A stretch of 64,000 nucleotides of DNA from Aurifilum marmelostoma (Eukaryota; Ascomycota; Sordariomycetes; Diaporthales; Cryphonectriaceae): positions 682,001-746,000 of the forward strand of contig JAMXSV010000003.1 in assembly GCA_027559495.1 (NCBI GenBank), read 5' to 3'. Positions 34,024 through 44,773 of this stretch are shown here, piece after piece. The notes under the pieces were generated by a model that was not told the origin of the DNA, did not search any database, and worked only from the letters and a program-made list of their open reading frames with translations. Made by a program: the position numbers and the translations under genes. How positions within the stretch are numbered: the stretch's first letter is position 1; the number at the start of each line of letters is the position of its first letter.

Positions 34024-35362
34024 CTTGGGGAGGTTGACAAAGGTGAAGATGAGGACTTAGGAGAGGGAGACAACAAGAGAGTGAGAGCAGAGGGATGTAG
34101 TCGGCTCGGTGAGAGATATGAGATCGAGGTGAGGCAGGAATAACGCGTAATCTTGTCGAGACGTGGTGTTGTTGATGAAATCGAATGTGCCTATCGGCCA
34201 GACGAAGTCGAAAAGGGTTGCCGTCGTCAAAAGTTGACAAGAGATAACTGAGTATGCCAATGCCTCTCTCCAAGACCTCGGAAGGTTGCAGGACGAGGTT
34301 TTCCGTAGCCAGCTCCCAGGTTGAAATATATCTCGAGGCCCCCAACTTGAGAACCTTCGATGCCGGGTTTCGAATTGATACCCGGCACAATGGATTGTGA
34401 ATAGACCAGCCTCATTGTCTCCTCCGTCCCATCTCGCAGGGAAAATACCAGAAGCAGAAAAATAGCAGATAAAAGCAGTGGACAGAAACAGATGGAAACT
34501 CGGCATCCAAAACTCATGATTGGTTTTCACTGACCTTCTAGTACGATCTGCCCGTTCCATCTTGAAAGATGGACCCCTCGATGGAGGCGAGCAAGCAGAA
34601 CAATAGAGCCACAAAATGTCTGAGCACCGCAGCAACACCAGTCCCTTCCGTCTCTTTCTACGCGGCGATTCGTAACCAAGGCACGCTGGAGAAAAGGATG
34701 GCTCGCGAAGGTTACGAAATTCTGTCAAACATCAATAGCCTTGGGGAAGTATCCGCCTAATTGGATGATGAGACAAGGGGCTCTGCAAAAGAATAGCGAT
34801 GAGTGAAGGCCGCAGCCTGACGAGATTGATGTAGTGTGGAGTTGAGTGAAAGGTGAGGTTGAACTGAAGATGGCCTTGCGCACTGGCCAACTGTGAAGAT
34901 GGGAAGAAAAATTGGCTGACTAAGCATTATCGATAAGACCCTGGCAGCCTGGCAGGGCAGGAGGCGTCCATCCGAGCCATGTCTGCCACGGCAGTGACGA
35001 CTCAGATCATGGTATGCCAAAAAAAAAAAAAAAAAAAGGGGGGGGGGGATACCACAAGTGTATTCACAGTCCGTTGCATCAAGACAGGATGGCTACATAA
35101 TTTCTTAAAAAAGAAATAGAAAAGGAGTCCGTGTCCATTTGAGAGTAAGCTACTCAAGACTCCCGTCTTCTAGCAACGATAATATCCTGAGCAGTGAGTC
35201 CTGGAAGGAGACGCCTCCAAGCATGCTCAACTCTCTAGGCGCGAAGTCTCGGACGATGACAAAGGAGAGGGGGTGGGGATGCCTCAAGCTTTTCCCTCAG
35301 AACCGGCGTGTTCTTCATCTTCATAATTATTAGAGGTTCATCAAAATTCTCTGTCCCTTCTG
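34024..35362. other. intergenic
   Basis: Upstream flank of the SR gene and 3' flank of HDA1. A 223-codon minus-strand frame (34728-34057) has no coding character or domain. An A19-G11 junction lies at 35019-35048. No gene was seen. Confidence 0.5.
35019..35048. repeat. A19-G11 block
   Basis: Nineteen A followed directly by eleven G: a 30-base uninterrupted purine block. Confidence 0.95.
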
Positions 35363-37946
35363 CTAAAGAGCCATGGGATCCTCCTCGGTCGTGTCACCCG
35401 CCCCCGTCGCCCGCCGCTCCCAGATAAACTCCTGCACCTCTCCGGCGTGGCTCCTCATCATGGCACTCAGCCCGCTCTCTGAGCTGCGGACGACGGTGCC
35501 GAAGCGCTTCTTGCGGGTTTTGGACTCGAGAACCTTGTCGTGCCAACACAGGTGGTCGTTGGCCACAAACACCCGCGAGTTTTGCTTGTACCATGTGGAG
35601 AGGTGCTCGTCGACGTCGGATTTGACCGGGCGCAGGGGGCTGTTAACAAAGTTGATGACGCCAGAGATCTTGGATTTGCAGTCTGTTCACAAGTGATCAA
35701 TCTGTCAGCTGATGATTGAGAAGCTGGGGCACGTTATGCTTGTCTTCTTGTCCTCCGCTGGAGGAGCGAAGAAAACGGGAGCAAACAGTCGCTGTCAAGG
35801 GGGCTAGAAACTCACTCCTGTTGAGAAGAAGAGTTTTAACACCAATGTATGCAAAGCCGACGCCCATGATGAATATCTCTCCGTCGAAGAGCTGTAGGTA
35901 GTTGTCCCACAGGTAGCAAACGAGCTCTCTGATCTCTGCCTGAAGCCTGTTCTCGTCCGAATGATGGATATAATGCTGCGGGCTCTGAGAAAGGGAAGGA
36001 AACACGTCAGAATCCACACTAGGCTTGGGAATATAGGGACGAAGAGAAGACGCCTTACAGGGGGAAGGCGAGGAATGTTGATGTCCATGACGCCAAAGTC
36101 CTTTGAGATTGCCCACTCCACGTACTTGGGAACTTGGTCCAGCTTTTGCTCTCGGCTCATCAGTTTGACTTCTTTCTCTTTGAAAAGACCAGACAGGCTT
36201 GTAGATTTGACTTACCACCCACGCGTTACCGCTGGGGACAGAGTTACTTAGGCTGTCCGGCTGTCCCAGCACCTCAGGTCTGGCTAAGTGTCAGTGTGCG
36301 TGTCCGCGTGTGGGTCAGGAACCACCTCGAGATGTAATTATCATCACTCACGGGTCATGAAGTATAACCAGGATGTTTTTGGCGGAGTCTATCTCCCGCG
36401 AGACCAAGACCTGATTGTCATAGCTGCGGAAGAGCGCCTCTCGCTGGATGTACAGCGGGTACATGTCGAATTTCTCGGCAAACTCGACCAGCTGAGACGT
36501 CCGCAAGACATCGTTCAGCCTCACGCCGTCCTCCAGCTCGACCTGGGGGATCTGGATGATGCCCGGCCGCATGCACTCCCAGAAGGGCGCCTGGTACGCC
36601 CTGACCAGCTCTAGCGTCTTGTGAGCCTCGGCATTGATCTTGGGAAGCCGCATGGCCGGCGGCGGGTCGCCCATGAGCGTCTGGGCGACGGCCAGCGCCG
36701 AGTTGGAGATGGCGGACAGGTTGTAGCCGCCCTCGAGGCACACGGCGACCTTGCCGTTGGCGAGCGACATGAGCATGTGGGTCATGTGGGCGTAGCATTC
36801 CGGGGTCACGAAGCAGCCGCCCAGCTCGTCGCCGTTGGCCGCGTCAAAGCCTGCTGAGATGATGACCAGGTCCGGGTTGAACTCTTGCGCGACGGGCATG
36901 ACGATGCGCTGGAAGGCGGCCATGTACTCGCCGTCGCCCATGCCCTGGTCGTGCCAGCCGATGTTGATGTTCCTGCCCTCACCAGCGCCCACGCCAACCT
37001 TATCCAGGCCGCCGTCGGGGATGTTGGGGTCGTCTGGCTGCGCAGGGTAGAAATGGCCGTTCTGGTAGACGTGGAGCGAGATGTAGAGCACGTTGCCGTC
37101 GTCGTAGAAGATGTTCTGGATGCCATTGCCGTGATGCACGTCCCAGTCCAGGATCAGGATCCTGCGGCACAGGTCTGGGTACTCGAGCTGGCAGATCTTG
37201 GCGGCGATGGGCACGTTGTTGAACATGCAGAAGCCCATGGGGCAGTTGTACTCGGCATGGTGGCCTGGGGGGCGGATCACGGCGAACGCGTTCTTGACGT
37301 CGCCCCTGACGACAGCCTTGCACGTCTCGATGGCTCCGCCGGCAGAGATGAGCGCGGCCTCAAAGGTCATGCTGCCCACGTAGATAGACTCCCGGCCTGC
37401 GTCCATCATCTTAGTGATGGACCGCAGCTCCGCGGTCGACTTCTCCGACAGGCTGCGCACCCACTCGTAGTGCTGGTCCAGGTGCACCGTGCAGATCTCC
37501 TCCTCGGTCGCCTGCCTGCAGGGTATCTTCCACATGTATAGCGTGGGGTTCCTGCGCCTGACCTCAATGGCCTCCGTCTCGCTGCCCTGGAAGACCAGGC
37601 CTGCCTGCTTGAACTTGTGATAGATGCGCTCGATACGGCCAGGGTCCTCGGGGTGGTGCGGCTTGCCGCCGAAATCAGCGTTGGCGTGGAGCTTCATGCG
37701 GTCGTCATAGCAGATGCCCGTGGGCAACTGCGCGCGCCTCACCACCGGCCGCAGCTTCTGGTCCACGGAGTATTGTGGGGTGTCCAGGTCGCCTGCCTCG
37801 TCGGTGCCGTCTGAGGGAGAACTGTCGTCAAAGGTAGGCACGTCACCCAATTGTTCAAAACCGCATGCTGGGTCGCTGCCTGCCCCTCCGTCCTGAACAT
37901 CGCCCTCCATAGCCACGTCGTTGTCGGTGTCTTCGACGGCAGCCAT
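35363..37946 (-). CDS. hda1: class II histone deacetylase, Hda1/Clr3 type
   Basis: A zinc-dependent lysine deacetylase acting on histones H3/H2B in gene silencing. Exons, leftwards: 37946-36352, 36279-36216, 36148-36059, 35984-35816 and 35682-35363; 745 aa with consistent phases. After an acidic N terminus, the deacetylase domain spans about 75-440. The active-site His pair is in PPGHHAEYNCPMGF (His229/230). Zinc ligands are Asp269 and His271 in LDWDVHHGNG and Asp368 in SAGFDAANGD; the Gly-Gly-Tyr loop is EGGYNLS. The C-terminal 230 residues, split over four small introns, match the Arb2-type domain (ILVILHDP, GNAWV, VPKYVEWAISKDFGVMDI, FIMGVGFAYIGVK), which in yeast Hda1 helps dimerise and bind partners. 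Length and domain order fit Hda1/Clr3. Confidence 0.96.
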
Positions 37947-39216
37947 GACCTGATTCTACTCGAGCAGAAGCTCGAAAGGTACAGCCAGGTCCGGTCCTCG
38001 TCTGTTGTAGAGGTTAGCAGGTGTAGTTTAACGTGTGGGGAGCCAGTATCTGCCTTGGTTGCAGGAGAGGGCAGCAGGAGCAGGGCTAATATAGAGAGTG
38101 CTGTCGTTTGCAACATAAGCACCTTTCCCAGCTGGCCCTGATGAGATCGAAGTGTTGCGGTGTAGAAATGAGAAACAAGAATGATCATGACATTATGGAA
38201 GCCTCTGCTGAGATCATGGTGATCTCAAGCACAAAGGAAATGGTTCCTCAGGGCTGCAGGCTCTCCCCTGTGTACAGCAATGTGACGCTCATCAAACGAA
38301 ATTGCTGCATGACCTCACACAAAGACAGTCCACCACCTGTGCTTCCAAGCAGACCAATTTTCTGGAGCCTATGATCTAAGAAGAAGTAGAAGAAAAACCT
38401 CACAGTGATTATGAATGAAGCTTTACGAGGCGCAGGCCCCGGTGCCTCGGTGTTGCCTGTAGCGCACTGCCCGTGCTGCAGTAGGAGGATCACACAAAGA
38501 AAGGTGAACGTTCCGACTAGTCGCGGCTTTGCGGGCTGCTGTCTGCGGAGCTCGAGGCAGGATAAAGTTAGGTGGTGAAGGTTGAGAAAGAGGGCTATCT
38601 TTTCTAAACAGAGTGTGAGGAATGGTGCAGCCTGTACGTTTCCTGAGCGAACGGGATGTGGGTGGGCGATGGTGCTGGTGGTGGTAGTGGCGCTGGTGTT
38701 TGCCAGTAAGTGATGATCCCTGTTGTTGGTGTTGAAGATCAAGATTGCAGCGCGCGTTTGGCAGTAGCTGTGGTGCTACTACAGTATGTGGTCCCCCCTG
38801 GTCAGCCGCGCTAAGTGGCCCGTTAGCAGCCTCTCTAAAGGCGACCTTTCTAAGTGACCAGCGTAACGCATGCGAATTAGTACCTTTTTTTTTTTTTTTT
38901 TTCTTGATTCGAAATTCTACAAATATGATGAATACGCCTCGAGTACACCGAGAAAGGAAAGAACAACGAGTCTCAAGTGTGTGGGTGGGTGTGTGTAGTT
39001 CCAGTTGTCAGTCCACTGCCTGCGCCCGACTGCTCGAGACCCTCTTCACTGGGGCTGGTCGGCCTACGGGGACATGAGCGCTACAAACAAGTACTGTAGT
39101 AGAATACGGTACTGGCCAGTTGCGAGGGCAATGATCTACAGTCCACCAAGTGTGCACAAATATGTCTACATAGTGGTGTTTGATACTGCAATGCCCAACC
39201 CCGGAAGCCTTAATTC
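37947..39216. other. intergenic
   Basis: HDA1 promoter side and 3' flank of the F-box gene. T18 at 38885-38902. No supported gene. Confidence 0.5.
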
Positions 39217-39758
39217 CTAAGGCTTGAGTCGCCCCCTTTGCATCTGGCTGCCGAAGGGCGGGACAAATACAGCAGCATTCTTATGCTCAAGAAGCCAGTC
39301 CGCCGCCTTCTGGCGAGGGCCCACACTATCCGTCAACCTTCTGAGCTCCTCATCGTCTGGTGAATTGTAGTCCAGAATCCCCCCGGTTGACTCAAACACA
39401 CTGCAGTGCACGTCATACAGCAAGTAATCCGGCCCCGTGCGGCTGTAATAGGTCCGCTCCGCAATGACAGCCCGCAGCGCATGGCCCAGGCTTTGCCGGT
39501 CCGAAAGGATGTTGGGGTAGGCCAGGCGCACCTCGCGGATGATTCTGTCCCGGGAGTATGCGAAGCGGTTGTTTGCGAGGCGCTCGATGTGTTCGGGCGA
39601 GAGCTTCAGGAAGGTGTCGACTATCGTCGCGTTGACGTTTGTCTCAAAGCCCGGTTCCATACAGGAGCCGAAGCTGAGGTTCTCTGCCTCGTGCAGTGGA
39701 ATTTTCCAGTCCTAAGCAGACGCAAGGAACTACAAGTTAGCCAGCACTATCTTTTCTC

Positions 39759-39792
<34 letters not shown>

Positions 39793-40588
39793 CTGGTTTT
39801 CTCTCCTTCGATGAAATCACGAGACACTAGATCAAGAGGCTTACATTCTCTTCCATCACCTGCTCGGTGGAAGGACAGATATACCTCTGCACCATCGTGA
39901 GGACCGTTTCCCACAAGTCATACAGCTCACACAGTTCCATGTTCGAAAGCAGGCGGAACTTTCGGCATCGGATATCAGAAGCCCCCCGGAATGGCAAAAA
40001 CCGGGTAGGGCGCTGACATTCCCCGTGAAAATGGCTCGCATACGACATCCAGTGGTAGAGAGCGCGCCGAAGCCTTTCCGCCTCGTGAGGTCTCAGTGCC
40101 CGACAGTCCAGAGGGGCCTCGCGAAAGCGGTGCTGCGGGAAGGACTGCTCCCAATTCTTGACGGTGAAGTAGGTGCGAATCAGCTCGCGGAAGTGCGTCT
40201 GATCGAGCGTGACGGGGTGCAGCGAGTCCTGCACCCGTCCGTCGGGGTGAGACGCCTCGTCCTCGCCGTCCGAGATGAGCTTGCCCTTGAAGTAGATCCT
40301 GCGGCGGAGGCAAGGACCGCAGCAGACGTTCACATCCTCTAGTGGCTTGGAAACGATGTGCTGCAGCAGAGTATCGAGCGGGCTCATCTCCGCCTTCATG
40401 ATGTCCATGATCAAAATGTCCCGATGCTTGATGAAGATCTCCCTGACAGCATTGTTGACTGTAGCCAGGTTCAGAACACTCGGAAGATCCAGAAATCCGA
40501 ATATTTTCAGCGTCAATTCGACAGGCATCCTCATGAGGCCTCCACTGGCACCCTCCTCGGCTTCAGACGTCGAAGATTGCGATGCCAT
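39217..40588 (-). CDS. F-box protein
   Basis: Exons 40588-39845 and 39711-39217 give 412 aa. The F-box lies at about 20-60: MPVELTLKIFGFLDLPSVLN, then LATVNNAVREIF. This should bind Skp1 and recruit a substrate to an SCF ubiquitin ligase. The remainder shows no Leu-rich or WD repeats, so the target is unknown. A Cys pair (CCGPCLRRR) and a Trp-rich helical segment follow. The second exon starts DWKIPLHEAENLSF and ends in a basic tail. The intron holds a T26 run just after the donor side. Nearby genes do not hint at the target. Confidence 0.85.
39767..39792. repeat. T26 homopolymer in F-box gene intron
   Basis: T26 on the plus strand, within the intron 39712-39844; the transcript would carry it as a poly-A stretch. 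Confidence 0.95.
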
Positions 40589-41460
40589 GGTGGTCGTCCG
40601 GCTTGTTCGAAGCAGGCGAGCACTAAGGATCTGGCAGATTATGAGTCTGTGTTGATCAATCGCAGCGCGATGTAAAACATACAGGAATAGCAGTGGGATG
40701 TACTTCACTACCGGAAAACGACCCAATACCCAACGTAAATAGCACAATCAATGAGAATACTCCTCCTCCCAGGCAAGTTCCAATGAGAGCAACCTCAATC
40801 GTGAATAGACCTCAACTAGTCTCCACGATCGAGGTAACGAGCACCTTGGTCTCACAAGCTGCTGACCCCAGCGTTGGGGCTATCCGGAAGGGAGGCGATT
40901 AATGCCAACATCTTCAGATCCGAAGATGCTGTCAGAAGACGGATGGGTGAGGGCGTGTCCAATCTGAATGAGGGTAATGTTCACAGCTCGGGCGTGATTG
41001 TACGGTCGACACGAGCGATCGCAAATTGAGGAAGTCCGCTGTATACGAAGAAAACCAAGGTCAGGGGAAAGGTGTCGGTGGTTGGGATAGCACATGCAAG
41101 GATGGTTGAATGGGGGGGGGGGTGGTTGTCAGCAGCAACCCGCATGGCTGACGGAGCAGGCATTCCGTAGCGCCATGCAGTTCGGCACAGACGGTGTAGC
41201 GTCAACAGCAACAGCCTCAGCTCGGCTCACATTACGGGACAGTTGTTTTGACTGGATAGAGACACACTCTCTCTTTCCGATTGATGCTAGCATTACAGCG
41301 ACGACCGTACATACGTGTGAAACGATGACTAGTTTGCATATCTATTAGCTCCGAGCTTTTGTGCCAAATACCAGGTATAGAGAAGCCCTCCCCCCGTCGA
41401 TTCCCTTTTTGTTCTTTTCTTCGCAACCATAACGCCGTACCCATAAGGCAACAAGTCTTT
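40589..41460. other. intergenic
   Basis: F-box gene promoter and BRX1 3' flank. A G10 run occurs near 41113. No gene was seen. Confidence 0.5.
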
Positions 41461-42624
41461 TCAGGAGAACACAGCTTTTGTTGCCAAAGCGTCACCCTTC
41501 TTAGTGGTCTCCCCGTTCGTCCTCAAGCCAAGCCGGTCCCTCCTCGTGAGCGCGTCGCCCTTCTGCTCTGCCCTCACGTTGTGCCTGCCAGCCTTTCTTC
41601 TCCTCAGGTCGGCGCGGACCTGGTTTGGCGAGACGAACTGCTTGTTCTCGTAGATGATCGGACCACCAAACGAGCCCTCTTGTATGATGATAGGCGTGCA
41701 GACGAATCTGGGTCCAATCTCGACCAGGCTGATATCCGTGTCCTTGCTCCCCCTTCCGGATTTCTCCTTCTTCTTGCTCTTGCTAACCTCCATGTCCTCG
41801 TCGCCATCCGCGTCGGTCTTGATGGCGGTCTTCTCAACCTCGTTGATTTGGTAGTTGCGCACCCAGATCTTGCCGTCGGCGACAGTGAAGCCCATAACAT
41901 GGTCGACGAAGGGCTTGGACTTGCGCGCTCCCTGAGGCACGCCAAAGATGTGGAAGAACAGTTCCTTGATCACCATCAGGTGCGGGTCCTTGTCGAACGC
42001 GGCGTCGAAGGAGAGCACAGGACGGGAGCCCTTGAGGCAGTTTCCTGTGAAGTGTAGCTCTTCCATGGTATGCACTGTGTCATCAATCACCAACGTCAGC
42101 CTCTTGTAGTATCCTGTGTTGGTTTTGCTTGTGTAACAGAGAGCAAGTCTGTTGAGTATGGAGAAAGACGCCTCTTACAATTCTGCACGTGCATCTTGAC
42201 TGTTGGTCCGTTCGGCACTTTGCTCGCCCACATGTAAAGGTCCTGCCCCTTCCGCGCTTCGAAGAAGAGCACGTTGTTGCAGTTGTACAGCTCCGCCAGT
42301 TCGTTGAGCTGGTACAGCTTCGACTTGGAGTCGAACTTGGCATCTTTGCGCCCGTGAGGCATCATGGCGGCGAGGTCGTTAAGGAGGTGTCGGTGTCTAC
42401 AGAGCCATGAGACGGTGGAATAGTCAGTAATGCCATTGCCATAACGTAGAATCAAGCCTGAGACCAGAGGAATGGGAAAGGGGAAAAAATGGAACATACC
42501 GGTATGTGACGCCTCTTGACGAGAGGACGAGAACCCTCTGCTTGTTCTTCCTGGGGCCATTCTTGGTCGCCTCCTCGTCCTTGGGGCCGTTGATCTTGTT
42601 GAGAGACTTATAGACGGTCGCCAT
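41461..42624 (-). CDS. BRX1: ribosome biogenesis protein BRX1
   Basis: A nucleolar Brix-domain protein needed for 60S subunit assembly. Exons, leftwards: 42624-42500, 42396-42179 and 42074-41461; 318 aa. The Brix fold is clear: KQRVLVLSSRGVTYRHRHLL at the start, then DLAAMMPHGRKDAKFDSK, LYMWASKVPNGPTVKMHVQN, EELHFTGNCLKGSRPVLSFD, and later EIGPRFVCTPIIIQEGSFGG and YENKQFVSPNQVRADLR. Junction codons (Arg at intron 1, Leu at intron 2) restore the conserved residues. The C-terminal tail is basic. Length fits fungal Brx1. A G-quadruplex-like block lies about 190 bases upstream. Confidence 0.97.
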
Positions 42625-43783
42625 GGTTCCTGTAGGTAAATCAAGAAAGCCACGGAACAAGGTCGCGTACGATCTCTACTCGAGACACAGTGGTTGTCGC
42701 TGTACAGTCGCATCACCACAAGACCAACCTGAACCGACTGATTCAAAAAATTAACCCCGGCCTCTCACGATAAGATAAGCCTGGCCTTAGCGCGAGGACT
42801 ATCACCCGCGTCAAGGGGGGGGCAGGGGGGCAGGGGGCAGGGGGGGTCTCTACTGCGATCTATTACTACCACCAACGGGCCCACACTTCCAGACTGAGCG
42901 GTAAATGGGCGTCTACTTAGCAGACACGTCTGTCCAGCGCTGTCCACTGAATTTCAGGTGGGCCAGAACTTCATGTCTGCCCAGGGGGCAAAAAAATGGA
43001 GACGCCGTCGCCTGTGGCCCAGCGGCCGTTCCCCCCCTTCCCACCAAAAGTTGGGCAGAACGCTGCGCGAGACTCGGGGTGTCCGTTTACAATGGGTCGT
43101 ATCGCAGACCCAGTCCCCTGGGGGGAACTGATAGAGACCGTTGATGTAGTATTTGCGTCCAGGGGGGGAGGGGGGGAAGGAGCTGGGTTTTTGGAGGGGG
43201 CGGTCAGAGCTCCCATGACCCCCATGTCAGCTGCGAAGTGTTTCGTCGCCTTTTCTCGATTTAGCCCTGCTGCTGATGAAAGAAGAGGAGGGGCACTAAT
43301 CGCTGGTGAGCCTCGGCGTCGTGGCTGGTGGGCAGAGTCGGTCGAGTCCAGAGCAGGCAACAAAGAAACTCGTCTCAGGACAGAACACGTGGGCATGGCG
43401 GAGTTGTGCTTGCTTATTACGACACTCTATTCATTGTTGGACTCGATGTTGTGCTCTGCGCCGGAGGGAGCCCATATGTCATACAAGGGATTGTAGTAGT
43501 AGCAGTCGTCGTCGTCGTATTACACTCTCCCCCAATAACAAGAAGCACAAAAAGGCACGAACAAAACAGAAGAGCAAGTAGCATGACTCCTTAATAGTTG
43601 AGAAACCAATCGTCAAAACCCGCCCCAAAGAGACCCGTCCGCAGATCCGTTATTCCGTCGCCTATCTCTGTGTGACTTGTGGCCGCTCTCTTCTACTGTC
43701 CCGACTAATTCGTTTCCCCATCGTATGTGACGCCATGTATCATCATCAGTTTCGTGCACACGCGCGAGTGCTGGCCTGTCCCA
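42625..43783. other. intergenic
   Basis: BRX1 promoter and Rab11 3' flank. Plus-strand G-runs at 42814-42846 and near 43162-43178. A 166-codon plus-strand frame (42996-43496) lacks domain or bias and is not called. Confidence 0.5.
42814..42846 (+). promoter_or_regulatory. potential G-quadruplex
   Basis: Four runs of five or more G separated by CA on the plus strand, the strand opposite to BRX1 coding sense, about 190-220 bases upstream of its ATG. Confidence 0.6.
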
Positions 43784-44773
43784 TTAACAGCACTTGCCGG
43801 CGGCCTTCGAGCCATCCTCGGGCTGCTTGCTCAGGGAAATGTTTGTGCCTGCCCCGATTTGTGCCTGGGCACCGTCGCCGCTGTCGAGGGCCTTGCTCGA
43901 TACGATTCGGTAGATCTCTGCGGACACATTGCAAACAAATCAGCTCTGGCTATTCTCTGGCGCCAAATCTGCAGGCGATCAAAAGGGATACGAGAGAATA
44001 GGTATTGGCTCCGTACCGGTCAGAATGTTCTGGAAAGCAAGTTCTACGTTGCTGGCGTCAAGGGCAGACGTCTCAATGAAGGAGAGGTGGTTCTCGCCTG
44101 CGCAGAGAGAAGAGAAAGGAGGTCAGTTTCGAAATCCATCTTGGTCATACCACCCTGCGCTGGACTCACTGGCAAACGCTTTGGCCTCCTCCGTGGGCAC
44201 GGCCCTCAGATGCCGCAGATCGCTCTTGTTGCCCACCAGCATGATGACGATGTTGGCATCGGCATGGTCTCGCAACTCCTTAAGCCATCGCGTGACGTTC
44301 TCGTATGTCTGGTGCTTGCTGATATCGTAGACGAGAAGGGCACCGACTGCGCCTCTGTAGTAGGCGGAGGTGATGGCGCGGTAGCGCTCCTGACCCGCGG
44401 TGTCCCAGATCTGCGCCTTGATGGTCTTGGAGTCGACCTGGATAGACCGAGTGGCGAATTCGACGCCGATCGTGGACTTGGAGTCAAGGTTGAATTCGTT
44501 TCGAGTGAATCGGCTCAACAGGTTGGACTTTCCGACACCAGAGTCTCCGATCAGCACGACTGTAGGAGATTGTGAGACGAGGTCAGCTTTTGGGACTGTG
44601 GGCAAGGAAGGGAGTGGCTGGGCGATCGCGCGCAGCGGACGCTTCGAGGGGAGTCGTACCCTTGAAGAGGAACTGTCAAGAGCGTCAAGGTCAGCGCAAT
44701 GCAGCCAGAGGAGGGTTTGGGCTAGAGGGGCAATGGGTGTGAGCAGACTAACATCGTACTCGTCGTTGGCCAT
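43784..44773 (-). CDS. ypt31: Rab GTPase, Rab11/Ypt31 type
   Basis: A small GTPase of the trans-Golgi and recycling endosome that directs exocytic vesicles to the hyphal tip. Exons, leftwards: 44773-44753 (21 nt), 44672-44660 (13 nt), 44559-44170, 44097-44017 and 43917-43784; 212 aa. All nucleotide motifs are intact: GDSGVGKSN, switch I TIGVEFATR, switch II WDTAGQERYRAITSAYYRGA, VGNKSDL and ETSALD. The YRGAVGALLVYDI segment and the start MANDEYDFLFKVVLIG are Rab11 hallmarks. The C terminus ends KCC, a double-Cys geranylgeranylation site. The tiny exons 1 and 2 together code just the first 11 residues. Introns 1 and 2 are needed to obtain FLFKVVLIG. Confidence 0.95.

Noticed and set aside
34057..34728. 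223-codon minus-strand frame upstream of the SR gene
   Set aside because: No codon bias or recognisable domain; probably promoter and leader sequence.
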